A stretch of 64,000 nt of DNA from Actinomadura sp. 7K507. GTDB taxonomy: Bacteria > Actinomycetota > Actinomycetes > Streptosporangiales > Streptosporangiaceae. Each line of letters begins with the position of its first letter. Position 1 is the stretch's first letter. Location: positions 1 to 64,000 of the forward strand of contig NZ_SMKK01000002.1 in the NCBI RefSeq assembly GCF_004348425.1, read 5' to 3'. The notes below the pieces were generated by a model. It was not told the DNA's origin. It saw nothing but the letters and a program-made list of their open reading frames with translations, and did no database searches. Below are positions 50,395-57,639 of the stretch, in pieces. The position numbers and the translations under genes are program-made.

Positions 50395-51782
50395 TCGCAC
50401 GGGAGCTGGCCGCCTGGGCCCTCGGCCTCGCCGAGGTTCCCGGGCCGGTGAGCGCCGCCGCGACCCGGCACCTGCTGGACGGTTTCGGCACCGCGCTCGG
50501 CGCCCTCCGGACGGGGGCGGCGGCGCCCGCGATCGAGGTGGCGCGCGGCCTCGGCGGCCCGCCCGAGGCCGGCGTGCTCGGCGGCGGGGAGCGGCTGTCG
50601 GCGCCCGCCGCCGCCCTCGCGAACGGCACGCTCGTCCACGCGCTCGACTTCGACGACACGCACGCGGGCGGGCTGGTGCACGCGACCGCGGTCGTGCTGC
50701 CCGCCGCGTTCGCCGTCGGGCAGCAGACCGGCGCCTCGGGACGGGAGATCCTGACGGCGGCGGTCGCCGGGTACGAGACGGCCTGCCGGGTCGCGGCCGC
50801 CGCGCCGCACGGCTTCCACGCGCGCGGCCTGCACGCGACCATGGTCGCCGGGGTCTTCTCGTCCGCGCTGGTCAGCGCCCGGCTGCTCGGGCTGGACGCG
50901 AGGCGGGCCGCGAACGCGCTCGGCATCGCGGGCAGCCAGGCGGGCGGCCTGCTCGCCTTCCTCGGCACCGGGGCGTCGACCAAGCAGCTCCATCCCGGGT
51001 TCGCGTCGCAGTCCGGGATCGTCGCGGCGCGGCTGGCGGCGGCCGGGGCGACCGGGCCGGAGACCGTCTTCGACGGCCCGCACGGCGTGTTCGACACCCT
51101 CTCCGCGAACCCGGCCGAGCCCGCGTCCATCGTGGACGGCCTGGGCGAGCGCTGGGAGACCACCCGGATCGGGATCAAGCCGTACGCGGCGTGCCAGCTC
51201 TCGCACGCCACGATCGGCGCGGTCCTGGACGCGATGGCGCGCGAGGGATTCGGCGCCGACGAGGTCATCAGCGTCCACGCCAAGGTCCACCCGGATTCGG
51301 CGCCGGTCGTGTGCGACACCTCGCGCGACCTGACCCGCCCCGCGAGCCCGTACGCGGCGAAGTTCTCGCTGCCGTGGACGGTCGCCGCGCTGATCACCGA
51401 CCGGGGCCTGAGCCTGGAGACCTTCGAGCCGGACTCGATCGCCCGCCCCGAGGTGACCCGGCTCGCCGCCCGCGTCAGCTGGGACGTCACCGGCTCCCCC
51501 GGCGTCGTCGCCGCCGACGCGCCCGGCCAGGTCACGATCACGCTCGACGACGGCCGCGAGGTGGCCGGCTCGGTGCCGCGCAGCGAGGGCGGCGGCGACC
51601 GCCCGCTCGGCCGCGCGGCGCTCATCGCCAAGTTCGAGGGCAACGCGGGCGTCCCGGCCACCGACGCCGAGGCGTTCGCCCGCACCGTCGAGACGCTCGG
51701 CGACCAGCAGGACGCCGCCACCGTCATGCGGGCCGCCGCGCGGCTCGCCCAGCTCACCCCCAGCGCGCAGGAGAAGGAATGA
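50391..51782 (+). CDS. MmgE/PrpD family protein
   Basis: 463 aa. Family core: LVHALDFDDTHAGGLVHATAVVLPAAFA, AVAGYETACRVAAAAPHGFHARGLHATMVAG, KPYAACQLSHATIGAVLDA. Members dehydrate 2-methylcitrate or related tricarboxylates, and cis-aconitate decarboxylase also belongs here. The activity in this operon is unknown; acting on a branched di- or tricarboxylate fits the other genes. Confidence 0.9.
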   Translation: MIARELAAWALGLAEVPGPVSAAATRHLLDGFGTALGALRTGAAAPAIEVARGLGGPPEAGVLGGGERLSAPAAALANGTLVHALDFDDTHAGGLVHATAVVLPAAFAVGQQTGASGREILTAAVAGYETACRVAAAAPHGFHARGLHATMVAGVFSSALVSARLLGLDARRAANALGIAGSQAGGLLAFLGTGASTKQLHPGFASQSGIVAARLAAAGATGPETVFDGPHGVFDTLSANPAEPASIVDGLGERWETTRIGIKPYAACQLSHATIGAVLDAMAREGFGADEVISVHAKVHPDSAPVVCDTSRDLTRPASPYAAKFSLPWTVAALITDRGLSLETFEPDSIARPEVTRLAARVSWDVTGSPGVVAADAPGQVTITLDDGREVAGSVPRSEGGGDRPLGRAALIAKFEGNAGVPATDAEAFARTVETLGDQQDAATVMRAAARLAQLTPSAQEKE

Positions 51783-53041
51783 CACTGCAAGCGATCAAGC
51801 CCGCCGAGTTCCCGTGGTTCCCCTACGAGGGGTTCACGTTCTGCCTCGGACTGTCCGAGGACGGCGGCGCGTGGTCGTCCGGGCACACCGCCGCCGCGCA
51901 CGACGCGGCGGTCGGGAAGATGACGGTCTCGGGCACGATGACCGAGCAGGCCCGCACCGCCTACAAGAAGGTCATGACGATCATCGAGGCGGCCGGGTAC
52001 GGCCCCGATGACGTCGTGCACGTGACCGAGAACGTCACGGTCGCCGGGATGGTCGACTACGAGGCCGCGGCGGCGATCCGCAAGGAGGTCTTCGGCGCGC
52101 ACGAGCCCACGGTGACGACCGTGGTCGTGGAACGGCTCGTCCGCTCCGCCGCGCTGCTGGAGGTCGAGATGCACGCCGTGCGGGGCGGCGGCTCCGAGCT
52201 GCTCGCGGCGAGCGAGCGGCGCGAGGCCGGGACCTGGGTGCCCTCACCCGTCCGCGAAGGCCACGACGGCACCGTCCACCTGCCGACCATGGTGCCCGTC
52301 GACGCGTCGGGCGACGTCGTCAGCCCCGGCGACTTCGCCGGCCAGTACGCCTACTGCCTCGACCAGGCGGACGTGCTGCTCCGGAAAGCGGGCCTGTCGC
52401 TCGACAACGCGGTGACGACCTACGACTACTCCACGCCGGACACCCGGGAGGTCTACCGCAAGACCCACCGCGTCCGGAAGGAGCGGCTCGGCGGCGCGGG
52501 CGTGTACCCGGGCGCGGGCGGCATCCTGGTGAGCCGGCTGCACCGTCCCGGCGCGCTCGTCGCGATCGACGTCACCGCATCCCGGCACCCCCTCGAACTG
52601 GTCAACCCCGGCTGGTCCCGGTACGACACGCTGACCTACGCGCCGGGCGTCCGGGCCGGACGGACGCTGTTCATGTCGGGGTTCGCGGCGCTCGACATGG
52701 AGACCCAGAAGGCACTGCACCCGGACGACATCGGGGCACAGGCCGAGGCGACCTACGGGGCCATCCTGCACCTGCTGAAGCACGCGGGCCTCGGCCCGGC
52801 GGACCTGCTGTCGACCATCGAGTTCTGCGTCGAGTCGGCGCTGCGCGACTACCGCGCGGTCGCGCCCGTCCGGGAGCGGCTGCTGTCACCGCCGTGGCCC
52901 GCCTCGACCGGGGCGATCTGCAAGGGCCTGCTGCGTCCGGAGTTCCTCCTGGAGGTCTTCCCGACCGCGCTGTACCCGGAAGGCGCCCCGACCACGGCGA
53001 GCCCCACCACGTCGAACCCCACCACGGGGGCGGCGTCATGA
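51779..53041 (+). CDS. Triple-domain RidA/YjgF-family protein
   Basis: 420 aa made of three RidA-like units: about residues 15-135 (ending ALLEVEMHAV), 150-265 (ending GALVAIDVTA) and 280-400 (ending FLLEVFPTALYP). Classical RidA is a single 130-aa unit that trimerises and hydrolyses imines; here one chain could fold as the whole trimer. The catalytic Arg of RidA (before the last strand) is not evident in any unit: TVTTVVVERL, GAGGILVSRL, PASTGAICKG. So either the chemistry differs or it is a binding protein. Start coupled to the PrpD stop. Confidence 0.8.
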   Translation: MTLQAIKPAEFPWFPYEGFTFCLGLSEDGGAWSSGHTAAAHDAAVGKMTVSGTMTEQARTAYKKVMTIIEAAGYGPDDVVHVTENVTVAGMVDYEAAAAIRKEVFGAHEPTVTTVVVERLVRSAALLEVEMHAVRGGGSELLAASERREAGTWVPSPVREGHDGTVHLPTMVPVDASGDVVSPGDFAGQYAYCLDQADVLLRKAGLSLDNAVTTYDYSTPDTREVYRKTHRVRKERLGGAGVYPGAGGILVSRLHRPGALVAIDVTASRHPLELVNPGWSRYDTLTYAPGVRAGRTLFMSGFAALDMETQKALHPDDIGAQAEATYGAILHLLKHAGLGPADLLSTIEFCVESALRDYRAVAPVRERLLSPPWPASTGAICKGLLRPEFLLEVFPTALYPEGAPTTASPTTSNPTTGAAS

Positions 53042-53538
53042 CGCTGCTCACCGACGAGATCCGGGCGCTGGCCGGGCGGACCAAGGTCTACACCGCGCCC
53101 GAGCCGATGGGCGCCGCCGCCGGACGGTACTTCGGCATCGCGATCGGCGACCACAACCCGCTGTACTCCGACCCCGAGTACGCGCGGGCGCAGGGCCTGG
53201 CCGACGTGACCGCGCCGCCGACCCTGATCTGCGAGACCAACCAGTACGCCAACCTGCCGATCGGGCCGGACGGCGACGCGGGCCACAACTGGGGCATCGA
53301 GATCCCCGGGACGCGGAAGGTGCGCGGCGGCAACCGCTACGTCTTCCACCGCCGGATCCTGCCGTCCGACATCGTCACCGCCACGTGGGAGATCACCGAC
53401 GTGGCAGGCAAGACGAACCGGGCGGGCGCGGAGATGCTGATCATCACGTCGCGGGCGACCTACACCCAGCAGGACGGCGAGAAGCTCGCGGAGAACGAGG
53501 AGACGATCATTTTCGTATCGCTGGAGGCGGGCTCATGA
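53038..53538 (+). CDS. MaoC-N (FAS1-like) dehydratase domain protein
   Basis: 166 aa hot-dog protein of the MaoC_dehydrat_N type (GRYFGIAIGDHNPLYSDPEYAR, DVTAPPTLICETNQYA). Such N-half proteins pair with a following MaoC subunit to form a heteromeric enoyl-CoA hydratase, as in ChsH1/ChsH2. The next gene is that partner, overlapping by four bases. Confidence 0.85.
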   Translation: MTLLTDEIRALAGRTKVYTAPEPMGAAAGRYFGIAIGDHNPLYSDPEYARAQGLADVTAPPTLICETNQYANLPIGPDGDAGHNWGIEIPGTRKVRGGNRYVFHRRILPSDIVTATWEITDVAGKTNRAGAEMLIITSRATYTQQDGEKLAENEETIIFVSLEAGS

Positions 53539-53987
53539 CCGCTCAGGCCGTGCATGAGGTCGGCCAGGCCGTGCCTCCGCTGGAACGCCGGATCGGGCTC
53601 CCGGACATGATCGCCTACGCGGGCGCCACCTGGGACTGGTACCGGCTCCACTACGACACCGAGTTCGTCAAGGCGTCCAACCTGCCCGGCCTGGTCGTGG
53701 ACGGCCAGGTGTTCGGCGCGCTGCTGGTCGAGCAGATCCAGGACTGGCTCGGCCCGCAGTGCTTCGTCCGCACGCTGGACTTCAACTTCAAGGCGCTGGT
53801 GTTCGCCGAGGAGACCGTCCGCTGCGAGGGGACCGTCACCGAGGCCGGCGACGGATACCTCGACCTCGACCTGCGGGTGGTCGTCGTCGGCGACGACGGC
53901 GAGACCGACCGCGTCGCCGTCGCGCCGGCCCGCGCCCGCGTCCTGCTCGGCACCGCCGACGGGCCCGGCGGGGCGGGGGAGCCATGA
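53535..53987 (+). CDS. MaoC-like hydratase subunit
   Basis: 150 aa. GLPDMIAYAGATWDWYRLHYD gives the Asp/His active-site pattern of MaoC hydratases, followed by ASNLPGLVVDGQVFGALLVEQIQDWLG. It is the presumed partner of the preceding MaoC-N protein. Overlaps its neighbours by four bases on both sides. Confidence 0.85.
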   Translation: MTAQAVHEVGQAVPPLERRIGLPDMIAYAGATWDWYRLHYDTEFVKASNLPGLVVDGQVFGALLVEQIQDWLGPQCFVRTLDFNFKALVFAEETVRCEGTVTEAGDGYLDLDLRVVVVGDDGETDRVAVAPARARVLLGTADGPGGAGEP

Positions 53988-55132
53988 GCACGGGTGTCGC
54001 CATCGCGGGCGCCGCCGAGTGCGACCTCGGCGTGACGAACCGGTCGATCCTCGGCCTCCAGGCGCAGGCGATCTCGCGGGCGCTGGACGACGCGGGCCTC
54101 GGCCTGCGCGACGTCGACGGCCTCGCCACCACCGGGGTGTCGCGGTTCTCGGCGACCCAGCTCGCCGACTACCTCGGCCTCGAACCGCGCTGGACGGACT
54201 CGACGTACGCGGGCGGCTCCGCGTTCGAGATGTTCGTGGCCCGCGCCGCGCAGGCCATCCAGGCGGGCCAGGCCGAGACGATCGTGATCAGCTTCGCGTC
54301 CAACCAGCGGTCGGCGCGGTCCCGCTCGCTCGGCGGGGTGGTCGAGGACCACACGCCCGAGGCGCAGTTCGAGACGCCGTACGGGCCGCTGTTCCCGCTG
54401 TCGTACTACGGGATGGCGGCGCAGCGGTACCTGCACACCTACGGCAAGGCGCGCGAGCAGCTCGCCGAGATCGCCGTGGCGGCGCGGGAATGGGCGCTGC
54501 TGAACCCCGCCGCGTTCCGCTACGGCAAGGGCTCGCTCACCGCCGGCGACGTGACCGGCTCGGCGATGATCTCCAGCCCGCTCACCGCGCTGGACTGCTG
54601 CCTGGTCACCGACGGCGGCGGCGCGATCGTCCTGACGTCCCTCGAACGGGCGCGGGACCTGCGCCGCACGCCCGTCGAGGTGCTCGGGTACGGCGAGCGG
54701 ACCACCAACAACTCGATGACCGCGGCACCCGACCTGACCGTCACCGGCGCGGTCGGCTCCGGCGCGGACGCGTTCGCCCGCGCCGGCGTCTCCCCCTCCG
54801 ACATCGACGTCGTGCAGGTGTACGACTCGTTCACGATCACGGTCGCGCTGACGCTGGAAGGGCTCGGCTTCTGCGGGCGCGGCGAGGCCCTCGACTGGAT
54901 CGCCGGCGGGCGCATCAGGCCCGGCGGCGACTTCCCGCTCAACACCTCGGGCGGCGGCCTGTCCTACTGCCACCCGGGCCAGTTCGGGATCCTCCTGCTC
55001 GTCGAGGCGGTGAAGCAGCTGCGCGGCGACGCCGGGGACCGGCAGATCCCGGACGCGCGGCTCGCCGTCGCCCACGGCACCGGCGGAATCCTTTCGACGC
55101 ACGCGACGGTGGTCCTGGGGGTGGACGGATGA
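53984..55132 (+). CDS. Thiolase-like protein (SCP-x/Ltp2 type, no nucleophile Cys)
   Basis: 382 aa. Thiolase fold (VAIAGAAECDLGVTNRSILGL, DVVQVYDSFTITVALTLEGLGFC, NTSGGGLSYCHPGQFGILLLVEAV). At the place of the thiolase Cys the sequence is TYAGGSAFEMFV, with no Cys. Ltp2-like aldolases, which cleave beta-hydroxyacyl-CoA side chains, lack it too and need a DUF35 partner; such a gene follows directly. I infer retro-aldol or aldol activity rather than thiolysis. Confidence 0.85.
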   Translation: MSTGVAIAGAAECDLGVTNRSILGLQAQAISRALDDAGLGLRDVDGLATTGVSRFSATQLADYLGLEPRWTDSTYAGGSAFEMFVARAAQAIQAGQAETIVISFASNQRSARSRSLGGVVEDHTPEAQFETPYGPLFPLSYYGMAAQRYLHTYGKAREQLAEIAVAAREWALLNPAAFRYGKGSLTAGDVTGSAMISSPLTALDCCLVTDGGGAIVLTSLERARDLRRTPVEVLGYGERTTNNSMTAAPDLTVTGAVGSGADAFARAGVSPSDIDVVQVYDSFTITVALTLEGLGFCGRGEALDWIAGGRIRPGGDFPLNTSGGGLSYCHPGQFGILLLVEAVKQLRGDAGDRQIPDARLAVAHGTGGILSTHATVVLGVDG

Positions 55133-55578
55133 CCGGCTCCGATGGCTTCAAGCCCGACGTCCCGGCACCTGACGAGGTCACCGGCCCCTGGTGGGAGGCG
55201 ACCAGGGAGCACCGGCTCGTCCTCCAGACCTGTGCGCGCTGCGCCCGGGAGGGGCAGCCCGGCGTCCAGCATCCGCCGCGCCCGCTCTGCGTGCACTGCG
55301 GGTCGGACGAACTGGACTGGGTCACCGCCGGCGGCGCGGGAGTCGTGGACTCCTTCAGCATCGCCTACCGCGCCCCGCGCCCGGACCTCACCGTCCCGTA
55401 CGTCATCGCCCGCGTCCGGCTGGACGAGGGGGTCGTCCTCCTCACCCGCCTCCAGGACCGGGAACCGGACGACTGGCGCATCGACGACAGGGTTCGGGTC
55501 GCCTGGGTCGACCTCGACGACGGTCGGGCGCTCCCGGTGTTCACACCGCCGTCCCCTGAGACCGAGAAAGGCAGCTAA
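55129..55578 (+). CDS. Zn-ribbon/OB-fold (DUF35) protein
   Basis: 149 aa. WWEATREHRLVLQTCARC...PRPLCVHCGSDELDWV supplies four Cys for zinc, followed by the OB-fold (GAGVVDSFSIAYRAPRPDLTVPYVIARVRLDEGV). DUF35 proteins bind and activate thiolase-like partners; the partner precedes it with ATGA overlap. Confidence 0.92.
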   Translation: MTGSDGFKPDVPAPDEVTGPWWEATREHRLVLQTCARCAREGQPGVQHPPRPLCVHCGSDELDWVTAGGAGVVDSFSIAYRAPRPDLTVPYVIARVRLDEGVVLLTRLQDREPDDWRIDDRVRVAWVDLDDGRALPVFTPPSPETEKGS

Positions 55579-56739
55579 GTGGATTTCCAGCTCAACGAGG
55601 ACCAGCGCGAGTTCCGCGCGGTCCTGCGCGACTTCGTGGACAACGAGATCATCCCGGTGGCGCGCGACTGGGAGCAGACCGGCCGCTACCCCACCGAGAT
55701 CGTCAAGGGCATGGCGGACATGGGGCTGTTCGGGATCACGATCCCGGAGGAGTACGGCGGCCTCGACCTCGACCCCGTCTCGTTCGCGCTGGTCTTCGAG
55801 GAGATCGCGCGCGGCTGGATGGGCATCGCCGGCATCCTCGGCAGCCACTCGCTGGCCTGCCGCATGATCGCCATGCGCGGCACCGACGAGCAGAAGCGCA
55901 AGTACCTCCCGGACCTCGCGACCGGCAAGCGCCGCACCGGCATCGGCCTCACCGAGCCGGACGCGGGCACCGACCTCCAGGGCATCCGCACCACGGCCCG
56001 CCTCGACGGCGACCACTACGTCGTCAACGGGTCCAAAATGTGGATCACCAACGCCCGGTACGCGGACCCGCTGCCCGTGCTGGTGAAGACCGACCCGTCG
56101 GTGTCCCCCGCGCACAAGGGCATGAGCATCCTGCTCGTGGACGCCGACACCGAGGGCTACGAGATCCTCAAGGACATCCCGAAGCTCGGCTACAAGGGCA
56201 CGGAGTCCTGCGAGATCGTCCTGGACAACGTCCGGGTGCCGAAGGAGAACCTGCTAGGCGGCGTCGAAGGCAAGGGCATGCAGCACGCCCTCTCCGCACT
56301 CGAATGGGGCCGGGTCAACATCGCCGCCCGCTCGGTCGGCATCGCCCAGCGCGCTTACGACGAGGCCCTCGCCTACGCCGGGCAGCGCAAGGCGTTCGGC
56401 CAGGCCATCGGCGACTTCCAGGCCGTCCAACTCCAGCTCGCGACCGTCGCCACCCAGCTCCAGGCCGCCCGCCTCATGGCCTACTTCGCCGCGGACGCCG
56501 TCCGACAGGGCCGCGCCGACGGGCAGACCGGCATGGCGAAGATCTTCTGCTCGGAGGTCGCCCTCCAGGCCGCGATCGAGGCCATGAAGGTCCACGGCGG
56601 CTACGGCTACTCCACCGAGTACGAGGTCGAGCGGCTCTACCGCGACGCGATCCTGATGAGCATCGGCGAGGGCACGAACGACGTCCTGCGCACGGTCGTC
56701 GCCAAGTCCCTCCTGCGCGGCGAGACGGTCGTCCGATGA
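55579..56739 (+). CDS. Acyl-CoA dehydrogenase
   Basis: 386 aa. DFQLNEDQREFRAVLRDFVDNEI start, FAD-binding GIGLTEPDAGTDLQGIRTTA and WITNA, VHGGYGYSTEYEVERLYRDA, catalytic Glu in SIGEGTNDVLR. It dehydrogenates an acyl-CoA at C2-C3. GTG start directly abuts the DUF35 stop. Confidence 0.94.
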   Translation: MDFQLNEDQREFRAVLRDFVDNEIIPVARDWEQTGRYPTEIVKGMADMGLFGITIPEEYGGLDLDPVSFALVFEEIARGWMGIAGILGSHSLACRMIAMRGTDEQKRKYLPDLATGKRRTGIGLTEPDAGTDLQGIRTTARLDGDHYVVNGSKMWITNARYADPLPVLVKTDPSVSPAHKGMSILLVDADTEGYEILKDIPKLGYKGTESCEIVLDNVRVPKENLLGGVEGKGMQHALSALEWGRVNIAARSVGIAQRAYDEALAYAGQRKAFGQAIGDFQAVQLQLATVATQLQAARLMAYFAADAVRQGRADGQTGMAKIFCSEVALQAAIEAMKVHGGYGYSTEYEVERLYRDAILMSIGEGTNDVLRTVVAKSLLRGETVVR

Positions 56740-57587
56740 CCGCACGGCTGCCCCGCAGCTACCTGTACGTCCCGGCGAACGCCCCCGACAAGCTGGCCAA
56801 GGCCCTGACCCGCGGCGCCGACGCCCTCATCGTCGACCTGGAGGACGCGGTACCACCGGACGCCAAGGACACGGCCCGACGCACGGTCGCCGACTGGCTC
56901 CGCTCGGCTCCGGAAACCGGCGGCACCGAACTCTGGGTGCGGATCAACGGCGGCGAGGCCGCGCACGAGGACGTCCGCGCCCTGGCCGGCCTGCCCGCGC
57001 TGACCGGTCTCGTGCTAGCCAAGGCCGAGGACGCCGCACAGGTCACATCGGTCGCCGCCCTCCTGTCCGACCTCGGAGACGCGACGACCCACCTGATGCC
57101 GCTGCTGGAAACGGCGGGGGCGATTCTGGACGTCCGGGACATCGCCCGTGCGCCGAGGGTCCACCGCCTCCAGATCGGCGAGGTCGACCTCGCCGCCGAC
57201 GCCGGCCTCGACCCCGGCCCGGACGAGGCGGAACTGGCGTTCGCCCGCACCATGACCGTAATGGCCAGCGCCGCCACCGGCCTCCACCCACCGGTCGGCC
57301 CGGTCTCCACCATCACCTCCGACCCCGACGCCCTCGCGGCCTCCACCGACCGCGTCCGCCGCCAGGGCTTCGTAGGCCGAGCCTGCATCCACCCCGCCCA
57401 AATCCCGGTCGTCCACAAGGCCTTCACCCCGACCTCGGAAGAGATAGCCCAGGCCAAGGACGTCCTCGCAAGATACGAGGCGGCAACCGCGACCGGCTCC
57501 GGCGTCGTCCTCGACGCCAAGGGCCACCTGATCGACCCGGCCGTAATCCGCCTGGCGCAGCGGACCCTCGCCACCGCCGCGACGTAG
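56736..57587 (+). CDS. HpcH/HpaI (CitE-like) beta-hydroxyacyl-CoA lyase
   Basis: 283 aa TIM barrel. SYLYVPANAPDKLAKALTRGADALIVDLEDAVPP with the metal-binding Asp/Glu, LELWVRINGG-like strand (TELWVRINGGEAA), LLETAGAILDVRDIA, LQIGEVDLAADAG, GRACIHPAQI. Family members cleave malyl-, methylmalyl- or citramalyl-CoA. As the last gene of the operon it may produce the final acetyl-CoA or propionyl-CoA plus a 2-oxoacid. Confidence 0.9.
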   Translation: MTARLPRSYLYVPANAPDKLAKALTRGADALIVDLEDAVPPDAKDTARRTVADWLRSAPETGGTELWVRINGGEAAHEDVRALAGLPALTGLVLAKAEDAAQVTSVAALLSDLGDATTHLMPLLETAGAILDVRDIARAPRVHRLQIGEVDLAADAGLDPGPDEAELAFARTMTVMASAATGLHPPVGPVSTITSDPDALAASTDRVRRQGFVGRACIHPAQIPVVHKAFTPTSEEIAQAKDVLARYEAATATGSGVVLDAKGHLIDPAVIRLAQRTLATAAT

Positions 57588-57597
57588 CCGAGGTGGT

Positions 57598-57619
57598 CTT
57601 CGGCTCCCGGTCGCCGAGG
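57598..57619. terminator. Weak stem-loop between convergent genes
   Basis: CTTCGGC-N8-GCCGAGG with one G-U pair, between the catabolic operon and the convergent WD40 gene. Confidence 0.3.
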
Positions 57620-57639
57620 CCGGGTTCTGAGGTTCCGGC

